A stretch of 7,240 bases of DNA from contig CAJYOV010000440.1 of assembly GCA_913776405.1 (NCBI GenBank), positions 1-7,240 of the forward strand, written 5' to 3'. Source of the stretch: Pseudobdellovibrionaceae bacterium (GTDB lineage Bacteria > Bdellovibrionota > Bdellovibrionia > Bdellovibrionales > JAMPXM01). The translations under genes and the position numbers were made by a program. Positions 1 through 5,591 of the stretch are shown piece after piece. How positions within the stretch are numbered: position 1 is the first letter of the stretch; each line of letters begins with the position of its first letter. The notes beneath the pieces were generated by a model that had not been told where the DNA came from, did not search any database, and worked only from the letters and a program-made list of their open reading frames with translations.

Positions 1-822
1 GTTCATGAAATCGCCAAGCGGAAGAACGCGCTTGAATTCAGCGAGGGCGGAGTTACCCGCCTTCGTATCGAGACGATCCGATTCGGATTCGGCGCGAAGA
101 TCCGCGACCAAGTGAGGGCGCGCGTCAGTCGGCAACCAAGATCTCAACGCGGCGGCTGAAAGCGGTGCTGCGATCACGAGGGCGTCTGCTTCGGAAAGTG
201 CGAAGCGGTCTTCCATCGCGGCAACGCGAATGTTCTTGGACAACGCGCCGAGCGATTCCAGCGCTTTTTCAGGATTGCGGCAGTGAATGACGATCGAGAT
301 GTTCTCTTTATTGATCCAAGGCAAGATTTCCTGAACGAGATGACCCGCACCCACGAAATGAACGCTTTTAAGGCCTTTCACTTCGCGACGCAAAACGCTG
401 CCGTACGACTGTGAGCCAAGATCTTTCAAATGCTGATCGCGGACTTTCTTAGCGTCTTCGAAGAGAGCTTTGAACGTCTTCGCAAGCATCGTGCCCCATG
501 GCGTTGCCGGAACACTGAACTGGCTCACGGCGTTTTTAAACTGACCGTAGACTTCCGTTTCGCCGACGAGCGGCGAATGAAGGCCGCAGATGATTTCAAG
601 AAGAAGCGAGTAGGCAGTTTCACCGCGCAAGATTTGATCGTTCGGACCTTGCGCTTGAGATGCTAGATCCGCAGCTTCATCCAAGTTCGCGATGACAATG
701 TGGCGCAAGCACGTCATGAACGAGAACGTATCCACGGCCGAAGTCGGCTCGTTTGCGCCCGTTTCAGGGAGACTGAAACGCTCAGGTCCCGTGCGATGAA
801 GGAGGATGAAATCTTGATTCAT
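1..822 (-). CDS. hemA: Glutamyl-tRNA reductase (HemA family), divergent, C-terminus cut by window edge
   Basis: The reading frame is open from ATG at 822 to the left edge (274 residues, no stop). An in-frame TAG six codons upstream limits the start, although no good ribosome binding site is visible. GluTR reduces glutamyl-tRNA(Glu) to glutamate-1-semialdehyde with NADPH, the first step of C5-pathway tetrapyrrole synthesis in the cytosol. Family marks seen are a T-C-L-R motif (37-40) at the place of the catalytic T-C-N-R, then G-L-H-S-P-L-V-G-E (80-88) and G-Q-F-K (93-96). A helix near 112-130 has the family pattern leading to K-V-R, and a V-G-A-G (157-160) begins the nucleotide-binding domain. 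Cys38 would be the thioester nucleophile. Departures from the family are Leu39 for Asn of TCNR, Ile42 for the Glu two residues after TCNR, and Leu73 where E. coli has His99. The N-terminal domain is also shortened, with Cys at 38 rather than about 50. The family call is firm; full activity is less certain. Confidence 0.85.
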   Translation of the reverse strand, partial: MNQDFILLHRTGPERFSLPETGANEPTSAVDTFSFMTCLRHIVIANLDEAADLASQAQGPNDQILRGETAYSLLLEIICGLHSPLVGETEVYGQFKNAVSQFSVPATPWGTMLAKTFKALFEDAKKVRDQHLKDLGSQSYGSVLRREVKGLKSVHFVGAGHLVQEILPWINKENISIVIHCRNPEKALESLGALSKNIRVAAMEDRFALSEADALVIAAPLSAAALRSWLPTDARPHLVADLRAESESDRLDTKAGNSALAEFKRVLPLGDFMN

Positions 823-937
823 AACGTTGGATTCAATCTAGAGCCCAAAGCCCCCAGTTGTGTCACAGTTTTGTCATAAACCCCGGCATTTCCTCAGGAT
901 TTTGGCTTATTAGCGACTAAATGCGAACCTGTCCATG

Positions 938-992
938 GCGGAGTCTCAGATCAAGTCGGTCCGGCCGGGGCAAAAACGATTGCCACCTCCGC
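938..992 (+). promoter_or_regulatory. Possible structured 5' leader of the lipoprotein gene
   Basis: GCGGAG (938-943) can pair with CTCCGC (987-992). Inside this stem are two hairpins back to back: a short one, CGG/CCG (957-959 with 965-967, loop of 5), and GGCAA/TTGCC (969-973 with 980-984, loop of 6). Together they give a three-way-junction shape about 57 nt before the lipoprotein ATG. The CTCC of the outer stem (987-990) is also complementary to GGAG of the ribosome binding site (1040-1043), which offers an alternative pairing. I compared it by eye with c-di-GMP, cobalamin, SAM and glycine riboswitches and saw none of their conserved cores. Short stems occur by chance, so this is a weak structural suggestion only. 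Confidence 0.25.
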
Positions 993-1038
993 GTGCACTC
1001 TTAAGAATTGAGCCAGCAGATTCAGCAGGTAACTCACC

Positions 1039-1043
1039 GGGAG
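1039..1043 (+). promoter_or_regulatory. Ribosome binding site deciding the lipoprotein start
   Basis: GGGAG lies five bases before ATG 1049. The alternative in-frame ATG at 935 has no such purine-rich motif, and starting at 1049 puts a normal lipoprotein signal peptide at the very N-terminus. Confidence 0.65.
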
Positions 1044-1048
1044 TGTTC

Positions 1049-1993
1049 ATGTTCTCGAAATTTCAGACTCTGTCGACTCTCATATTCAGTGTGGCACTCG
1101 GAGCCTCTTTGGGTGCCTCTGTGTGCCTAACAGGCTGTGCGGCCGAGAACAAAACCGAGGTTTCGGCGGCACCACCTAAATCGCCGACTCTTAAAAAAGG
1201 CACCAAGACCGTTAGCACCATCGAAGGCAATGAAGGTCTGATAAAACTCGTTTTCAACGAACTGAGTTGGAGCGTTCGCGGATCCGATATTGCGATCAAC
1301 AAAATTGCGCGCGATGAACAAGATGGGTGCGTCACCTACAAGCGTGTCGAACGCGGATCGACGTTTGCGACGGCTCGATTCAACTGCTCGAAACAGATTG
1401 CACTCGGTGGCTCAGCGCCGTCGCATCGTCGCGTGCTCAACGGCCAAGAATCGTACTCCGAAGCATCTTCGCGAGCGGCGTTTATCAACATGTCGTCCTC
1501 TCTCGAACAAAGTTTGTATTCTCTCGATTCTATGAGTCTCGTTGGTCGTGGCACGTTTTCTCGGACATTGAAGCTCGTTCGCCCAAGCGCCCCAATCGCA
1601 GGTCACGTGCTCGAGTTCAAAACTCTTTTCAAAGGACAAGTCGCGCAAGAAAGCGGGCTTCTACCTGAAGAATTTCAGCTCTCAGTGTCTGGCGAAATTT
1701 CGATGTCGCGAGCGACAGGTCTCAAGCTGCCGAAAGGTGCGACTGTATCGCTCCTTTACGCGCCCGAGCGAGCGCCCGGTGATAAAGCGACCGTGTCTTA
1801 TGTCGTGAGCGCGACGAGTGATCTCGCTTACAGCTCCGACGGCGCATGCCTCAGGCCCGTGGGCAGCTTTACGTACTCGAGAAAATTTCAGGGCAAGACC
1901 TCGACCGGAACGCTCACGACGTCTGCTTCGGGAATTTCGATCGCGGGTCAGCCAGAGACGATTCCGTGGGGCGATCTCTGTTTAGAGCAGTAA
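1049..1993 (+). CDS. Secreted lipoprotein of unknown function
   Basis: This 314-residue protein starts with Phe-Ser-Lys followed by a hydrophobic stretch (about 8-25) and the lipobox L27-T28-G29-C30. Signal peptidase II would cleave before Cys30. The mature N-terminus C-A-A-E has no Asp at +2, which by the usual Lol rule points to the outer membrane. A low-complexity linker rich in Ala, Pro, Ser, Thr and Lys (about 31-60) precedes the folded part. The rest has alternating polar/hydrophobic runs, typical of a beta-rich periplasmic domain. Besides the lipidated Cys there are exactly four cysteines (94, 113, 267, 311), whose spacing suggests two disulfides, one at each end of the domain. I do not recognise the family. 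It is flanked by its own leader and a gap before the kinase gene, so it may be transcribed alone. The secretion class is well supported; the function is unknown. Confidence 0.85.
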   Translation: MFSKFQTLSTLIFSVALGASLGASVCLTGCAAENKTEVSAAPPKSPTLKKGTKTVSTIEGNEGLIKLVFNELSWSVRGSDIAINKIARDEQDGCVTYKRVERGSTFATARFNCSKQIALGGSAPSHRRVLNGQESYSEASSRAAFINMSSSLEQSLYSLDSMSLVGRGTFSRTLKLVRPSAPIAGHVLEFKTLFKGQVAQESGLLPEEFQLSVSGEISMSRATGLKLPKGATVSLLYAPERAPGDKATVSYVVSATSDLAYSSDGACLRPVGSFTYSRKFQGKTSTGTLTTSASGISIAGQPETIPWGDLCLEQ

Positions 1994-2003
1994 CCTTAGG
2001 TTC

Positions 2004-2027
2004 GCCCCTCTCGACTCTCGTCGGGGC
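2004..2027 (+). terminator. Weak hairpin after the lipoprotein gene
   Basis: GCCCC (2004-2008) can pair with GGGGC (2023-2027), with an inner CGA/TCG stem (2012-2014 with 2018-2020) across a small internal loop. It begins ten bases after the stop codon. No T-run follows on the plus strand, so it is not a classical Rho-independent terminator. It may only stabilise the 3' end. Confidence 0.3.
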
Positions 2028-2074
2028 CTCGTAAAAACGAACTGGAATCTTTACGGGAATCTCGACTTGAGACA

Positions 2075-2104
2075 CTGAAGCGTTGGCATGACTCGACCGA
2101 TAAT
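2075..2104 (+). promoter_or_regulatory. Candidate sigma70-type promoter for the histidine kinase
   Basis: GATAAT (2099-2104) matches five of six bases of the -10 consensus. CTGAAG (2075-2080) matches three of six of the -35 consensus, with an 18-bp spacer. It would start transcription near 2111, about 55 bases before the kinase ATG. The -10 is good and the -35 poor, so it may need an activator or may be fortuitous. Confidence 0.35.
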
Positions 2105-2105
2105 G

Positions 2106-2124
2106 ACTAGAGAGAGCTTCTAGT
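2106..2124. promoter_or_regulatory. Inverted repeat at the predicted kinase transcription start
   Basis: ACTAGA (2106-2111) and TCTAGT (2119-2124) are perfect 6-bp inverted arms around a 7-base spacer. The dyad begins directly after the candidate -10 box and covers the predicted +1, the usual place for a repressor operator. The regulator is unknown, and it could equally be a short RNA hairpin in the leader. Confidence 0.3.
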
Positions 2125-2166
2125 AAGATCGACCGCACAACCATTTAGGCGCGGAGCCAACGTTTC

Positions 2167-3831
2167 ATGAGTTCGGGCATTTCAGCACGTAAAGCTGTCC
2201 AAGCTGTAACCTCACTTCAGTCCGTCGAAGAACGCTCGGCGCGTTTGTCGTCGATCTCAAGTCTTCTGTGCGCAATGACAACCGGTGGTGACGCTCTCGT
2301 TTTCACAGTTACGAAAGACACAGCTCACGCGGATTTTGCAGCTGGCGGATTCTCGCCACTCCAAAGCAAGTCGCTCACGTCGACCTATCTGACATTAAGC
2401 AGAACGCTTCAGCTGAAGCCAGGCTCTGTGGTGATCATCGAAGTCGATAAAGACGCGAAGAAACAGCTCGGTCTCGAATCAATCACGCTCGGCACGATCG
2501 CGATGACCTGCCTCGAACAAAATGAAGACGGCAGCCTCTGCGCTGCGATCTATCAAACGATCGCGATGGGCAATTTTGAAACTCATCAAATTCAAGGCTT
2601 GAAAGCTGCGTCGCAGATTCTGCGCACGACTGTTTCTTCAAAGCCCGTTCCGCAAGACGACGCTCGCGCGTCAGATTTGATGGCGGAATTAACGAATCTG
2701 CGAAATTTCTATCGTCGGTTCACCGATTCAATCGGTCAGTGCTACTGGGTTTATGACACCCTCACGGACCGCATTCTCGCGGTGAGCGAAAACTTTGAGG
2801 ATGTTCAGGGCATCAATCGCTCGATCCTCAACGAGAATCCACTCTCTGGCTTCCTTGCATGCGTGGCTCCTGATGACAAAGACCGCGTGCTGTCGGAATT
2901 CCACACCCTCGTTTCTGCCTCCATGGGAAACCCGATCGACCCGCCCCTGACATTCGAGTATCGGATCGTCGATAACGACGGCGAACTTCGCTGGATCTCA
3001 CTTCGTGTGAGCACGTTCGGTGACGATCGAGCGCGTTTAGTCTTCGTTGCGGGTGATATTACGGACCGTAAAGATCTCGAAGCTTCGACTCGTGAAAAAG
3101 AAGCCGACTTAGTCTCACGCGCAAGAGCGCTCGCTGTCGTCGATCTTGCAAGCGGTGTCGCTCACGAGATCAATAATCCCCTCACCGTGATCGTGGGTCG
3201 CGCTTCAGAAATGAAACGCGCCATCCAAAGAAACGAAGCGACGCCCGAGAAGCTGACTGAATTTGTTGATAAGATTCAGAGCACGGCGGTTCGTATCGCC
3301 GATATTATCAAGAGTTTGAAATCGCTCGCACGATCAGATCGCAGCAACAATTACGCGCCGATCAATGTCGCTCTCGTCGCGCGTGACGTGCGAGATGTCT
3401 CAAACGAACGCTTTAAGGCGAGCGATGTCTCGCTTGAAATTGAAAACCCGCCCGAGTCTCTCATGGCGGAAATGAACATGACCCTTGTCTCTCAACTAGT
3501 CCTCAATCTCGTCAACAATGCGTTTGACGCAGTTTCTGAGCTTCCAGAGAAGTGGGTCAAAGTCGACTTCACGGAAGACGACGATTCGATTTACATCGGC
3601 GTTACAGATTCAGGTGCCGGCATCCCGATTAAAATCCGGAGCCGCATCTTCGACCCATTCTTCACGACGAAGTCGCCGGGTAAAGGCACGGGCCTCGGGC
3701 TTGCCCTTTCGATGAGTGTTGCCGCCCATCACCACGGCTCGCTTCGCATCGACACACTTAACAACAACACACGCTTCGTGTTTCAACTGCCAAAACGTCA
3801 ACCGCGTCAGGCGCCAAAAGCGACACCGTAG
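2167..3831 (+). CDS. Soluble sensor histidine kinase (GAF-like, PAS, HisKA, HATPase_c)
   Basis: This 554-residue protein has no signal peptide or membrane segment, so it is cytosolic. Residues about 10-155 look like a GAF-type sensor domain, judged by a C-terminal pattern near 130-152 and overall hydrophobic spacing. Residues about 180-302 form a PAS/PAC domain ending in G-D-I-T-D-R-K. The dimerisation domain carries the H-box V-A-H-E-I-N-N-P-L with phosphoacceptor His333. The ATPase domain keeps the N-box N-L-V-N-N-A (Asn447, Asn451), G1 D-S-G-A-G-I-P (481-487), the F-box D-P-F-F-T-T-K (496-502) and G2 G-T-G-L-G-L (507-512), so it should be active. The H-E-I-N-N-P-L box is typical of NtrB/AtoS-like kinases. 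No response regulator is adjacent, so it is an orphan kinase here. Only a GGAG about ten bases upstream supports ATG 2167; the next Met is far inside the GAF-like region. Its last 25 bases overlap the opposing PilZ gene. The ligand of the sensor domains is unknown. Confidence 0.93.
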   Translation: MSSGISARKAVQAVTSLQSVEERSARLSSISSLLCAMTTGGDALVFTVTKDTAHADFAAGGFSPLQSKSLTSTYLTLSRTLQLKPGSVVIIEVDKDAKKQLGLESITLGTIAMTCLEQNEDGSLCAAIYQTIAMGNFETHQIQGLKAASQILRTTVSSKPVPQDDARASDLMAELTNLRNFYRRFTDSIGQCYWVYDTLTDRILAVSENFEDVQGINRSILNENPLSGFLACVAPDDKDRVLSEFHTLVSASMGNPIDPPLTFEYRIVDNDGELRWISLRVSTFGDDRARLVFVAGDITDRKDLEASTREKEADLVSRARALAVVDLASGVAHEINNPLTVIVGRASEMKRAIQRNEATPEKLTEFVDKIQSTAVRIADIIKSLKSLARSDRSNNYAPINVALVARDVRDVSNERFKASDVSLEIENPPESLMAEMNMTLVSQLVLNLVNNAFDAVSELPEKWVKVDFTEDDDSIYIGVTDSGAGIPIKIRSRIFDPFFTTKSPGKGTGLGLALSMSVAAHHHGSLRIDTLNNNTRFVFQLPKRQPRQAPKATP

Positions 3832-4082
3832 AGACTATTCTTCTTCCAAACAATCTTCGCTTTGAATCTTCGAAGCGTTTTCTTGCCGTATTTATCGGCG
3901 GTGGTCACTTCAATCTCAATTTTCGACTGTGAGTCGAGAGGTGTCACGCAGTGGAGCATGAGGCCGCCGCCGCTTAAGTTGAGAACGGAGCCCGGCAGCC
4001 ATTGAAACGTTCCGTGCACGCGCACCATCGCAGGTAACTTGGGTGTCTGGTATCGAGGGTGCGAACGATGGTGATACGGCAT
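3807..4082 (-). CDS. Single-domain PilZ protein (c-di-GMP receptor)
   Basis: This 91-residue protein consists of almost nothing but a PilZ domain. Both c-di-GMP-binding signatures are intact: R-x-x-x-R at Arg6 and Arg10 (R-S-H-P-R), and N-x-S-x-x-G at 35-40 (N-L-S-G-G-G). It should therefore bind the second messenger and switch a partner protein, as small PilZ proteins do in motility, secretion or envelope control. I chose ATG 4082 because it shares one base with the stop of the upstream gene (TAATG), a typical translational-coupling junction. A GTG at 4097 would add five residues and has no better ribosome site. Stoichiometric co-expression with the upstream ATP-grasp-like protein suggests that protein as partner, which is an inference. 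The gene ends inside the 3' end of the opposing histidine kinase gene. Confidence 0.88.
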   Translation of the reverse strand: MPYHHRSHPRYQTPKLPAMVRVHGTFQWLPGSVLNLSGGGLMLHCVTPLDSQSKIEIEVTTADKYGKKTLRRFKAKIVWKKNSLYGVAFGA

Positions 4083-5386
4083 TAGAAGCGTGGCCACGGC
4101 GGAAGATACGCGAGCACTTTACCGACACCAGGTCGCGCTTTTTGAATTCGCGTACCCCAGTAAGCAAAATAGTTCGCGAAGCCGTGACGCATGAACCAGC
4201 CTGAAACACCAGCGTAGTGAACGTCGGCGTTTTGCTCGAAGTGCCGAACATACGCTGCGATCACGTGTGGTTGCTCGAGGTAACTTGACCACCCGACTTT
4301 CTCGCCGCGATTCGTAACGATGTCGTTGATCTTCATATCGCCGTTATCGAGGACTGCGACGTCAACACTCCAAGCTTGCCGCGACAAGAGCGTCAGCGGT
4401 AATTGCGCTAGAAAATCCGCCACAAACTTCTCGGCTTTTTCATTTTGCTCGTCTGAAAGAATCTCTTTTTGCACCCAACGCGTCGGTCGCGCATTCGCCA
4501 CGACTTTTGCTTCGTAGGTGTGGACACGGACTTCTTGGAAGAACTTGTTTTTAAGTGCTTTCTTCGCGTCCGATGTCGCAACGAAATTTTCTTGCAGCAC
4601 GATAGCTTCGCCGCTCGCAATACTCCCGAGAATGTGGCTCGAGACCGCGTGGGTCGCGTGGTTCGGTCGATAGATCGGCGTCGAAGGTTTCATCAATTCC
4701 ACAAGAAACGCGTCGGTTGATGGATAAAGGCCGCGCGATGTTTCACGCGGTGAAACACCAACCGCGACCCGCGCTAAAAAACCATTTGGGAACTCTTCAT
4801 AGAGCGCAGCTTCAATTTCTTCGACATCGTCTTTTTTAATCGCGCCAGTTTGCGCAAGGAAGCCGTGTTTGACCAAGAATTCACGAAGCCCCAAGGTCTT
4901 TGGGTACAACATCTGCGCCTTCTCTTCACCCAGTTCCCGTTTGAGAACTTCGTAAGCGATGCGCTTGTCCGCCAGCATCTCAGTTGCCCAAGAGGCTTCG
5001 ACAAGTCGATTGGTGTAGACACTTGAAACAAAGCCAGCGCGAGTTGCAGGCGCTACGATCTGTGTCGCCTTACCTTGCGCTTGAAGCGAGCGGACAGGCC
5101 GACTTTTTAAAAGAGCGAGCGTCTTTTGAGCGCGTTGGTCAATAAGGACCGATGGTGACGCCGTGACGTTCGCTTTCCTTTTCGGAGTTTCAGCCACGAA
5201 ACCTTTTGCGGGTAGTGTGAGTTTTCGTGCGGCCGAACCTTGCGGCACAGCTAGACAAAGCCCGATCACAACACCGGCTCCAATCCGCACGAACGCGTGA
5301 ATGTTCAGACCAACCTGAATGCGCGTGCGAGTGTAGGTTCGGTTGCGAGAACAAAGCCACTGAAGGGGCGTCGACAAAACAGACAT
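4082..5386 (-). CDS. Envelope-targeted ATP-grasp-like protein, function unknown
   Basis: 434 residues. Residues about 33-47 are hydrophobic after Arg34 and are followed by G-S-A-A, which fits a signal peptide or membrane anchor behind an unusually long, Arg-rich N-terminal tail. The start at 5386 is backed by AGGAG 11 bases upstream. A GTG at 5290 would give a shorter, more classical signal peptide. The C-terminal half follows the order of an ATP-grasp fold: L-Q-E-N-F (264-268), E-V-R-V-H (285-289), W-S-V-D-V-A-V-L (339-346), then K-I-N-D-I-V-T-N-R-G (352-361). In canonical enzymes the last segment carries E-x-N metal ligands. Here the corresponding residues appear to be Asp355 and Val357, so catalysis may be altered or lost. 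ATP-grasp enzymes ligate acids to amines or thiols with ATP and are normally cytosolic, so export would be odd. It is the first gene of a unit with the PilZ gene. That it is a real gene is certain; the fold assignment is tentative. Confidence 0.8.
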   Translation of the reverse strand: MSVLSTPLQWLCSRNRTYTRTRIQVGLNIHAFVRIGAGVVIGLCLAVPQGSAARKLTLPAKGFVAETPKRKANVTASPSVLIDQRAQKTLALLKSRPVRSLQAQGKATQIVAPATRAGFVSSVYTNRLVEASWATEMLADKRIAYEVLKRELGEEKAQMLYPKTLGLREFLVKHGFLAQTGAIKKDDVEEIEAALYEEFPNGFLARVAVGVSPRETSRGLYPSTDAFLVELMKPSTPIYRPNHATHAVSSHILGSIASGEAIVLQENFVATSDAKKALKNKFFQEVRVHTYEAKVVANARPTRWVQKEILSDEQNEKAEKFVADFLAQLPLTLLSRQAWSVDVAVLDNGDMKINDIVTNRGEKVGWSSYLEQPHVIAAYVRHFEQNADVHYAGVSGWFMRHGFANYFAYWGTRIQKARPGVGKVLAYLPPWPRF

Positions 5387-5397
5387 GCGTGCTAATT

Positions 5398-5402
5398 CTC
5401 CT
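5398..5402 (-). promoter_or_regulatory. Ribosome binding site of the ATP-grasp-like gene
   Basis: On the minus strand AGGAG lies 11 bases before ATG 5386, somewhat far but a strong match. It supports the long N-terminus over the internal GTG at 5290, which has only a weak, distant AGG upstream. Confidence 0.5.
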
Positions 5403-5409
5403 GCTCAAA

Positions 5410-5439
5410 AGCATACAAACAGCGTTTTAGGGCACGCAA
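5410..5439 (-). promoter_or_regulatory. Candidate promoter for the ATP-grasp-like/PilZ unit
   Basis: On the minus strand TTGCGT (5439-5434) and TATGCT (5415-5410) are separated by 18 bp. They match three and four of six consensus bases of sigma70-type -35 and -10 boxes. Transcription would begin about 20 bases before the start codon, just upstream of the AGGAG. The match is modest. Confidence 0.3.
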
Positions 5440-5489
5440 CCTTGAAATCCTTACTTGATCGTCTAGGGCTCGAACAGTTCCGACAACGC

Positions 5490-5510
5490 CTCAAATCCTT
5501 CTCGTTTGAG
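5490..5510. repeat. Inverted repeat CTCAAA/TTTGAG in the divergent intergenic region
   Basis: Perfect 6-bp arms (5490-5495 and 5505-5510) flank a 9-base spacer. The left arm and spacer include AAATCCTT, which occurs again in the same orientation at 5445-5452, 48 bp away. It could be a regulator site for either divergent gene or a leader hairpin of the plus-strand gene. Confidence 0.35.
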
Positions 5511-5515
5511 ATCGC

Positions 5516-5543
5516 GCCAATTGTGGCCGAAGTGTGAATTGGC
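5516..5543. repeat. Inverted repeat GCCAATT/AATTGGC upstream of the TPR gene
   Basis: Perfect 7-bp arms (5516-5522 and 5537-5543) surround a 14-base spacer, ending about 38 bases before the ribosome binding site of the plus-strand gene. The centre-to-centre distance of the arms is 21 bp, two helical turns, which fits a dimeric DNA-binding protein. No family consensus is recognised. Confidence 0.4.
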
Positions 5544-5580
5544 CCCTGGGTTGCTCTTCTCCCTTAAAGGAACTGACCAA

Positions 5581-5586
5581 GAGGAG
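5581..5586 (+). promoter_or_regulatory. Strong ribosome binding site of the zinc-ribbon/TPR gene
   Basis: GAGGAG lies five bases before ATG 5592. It is the best Shine-Dalgarno match in the window and fixes the start of the downstream gene. Confidence 0.75.
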
Positions 5587-5591
5587 CATTC

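Larger units (their letters stand above)
823..1048. other. Divergent intergenic region between hemA and the lipoprotein gene
   Basis: These 226 bases separate two genes read away from each other, so they should hold both promoters. I see no convincing -35/-10 pair on either strand. On the hemA side there are two TGTCA words exactly 11 bp apart (861-865 and 872-876), and the first is part of a small TGTG-T-CACA dyad (859-867). Their even spacing of one helical turn would suit a regulator site, but the words are too short to name one. The right half can fold as RNA and is listed separately. The frame of the lipoprotein is open back to ATG 935, but the 38 extra residues look unlike a protein start. 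Confidence 0.5.

Noticed and set aside
430..666. Plus-strand open frame of 78 codons inside hemA
   Set aside because: It is the antisense of well-matched HemA coding sequence, including the GluTR motifs, and has no ribosome site of its own.
938..992. Known riboswitch in the lipoprotein leader
   Set aside because: I could not find the conserved cores of the c-di-GMP, cobalamin, SAM or glycine classes, so only an unnamed structure is reported.
935..1048. Upstream in-frame ATG extending the lipoprotein by 38 residues
   Set aside because: It has no ribosome binding site, the added residues are basic and proline-rich, and it would bury the lipoprotein signal peptide. The GGGAG-backed ATG at 1049 is far better.
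1290..1668. Several overlapping open frames on both strands within the lipoprotein gene
   Set aside because: Their translations are Arg/Ser-rich with no hydrophobic core pattern, as expected from out-of-frame reading of this GC-balanced gene.
1914..2144. Minus-strand open frame covering much of the gap between lipoprotein and kinase
   Set aside because: It has no ribosome binding site and no recognisable protein features, and its 3' part is antisense to the lipoprotein gene.
4083..4097. GTG start at 4097 for the PilZ gene
   Set aside because: It adds five residues with no better ribosome site, whereas ATG 4082 forms a typical TAATG coupling junction with the upstream stop.
5431..5446. Sigma54-like GGCACG...TTGA upstream of the TPR gene
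   Set aside because: The spacing between the two elements is one base too long and the -12 GC is missing. Sigma54 promoters do not tolerate this.
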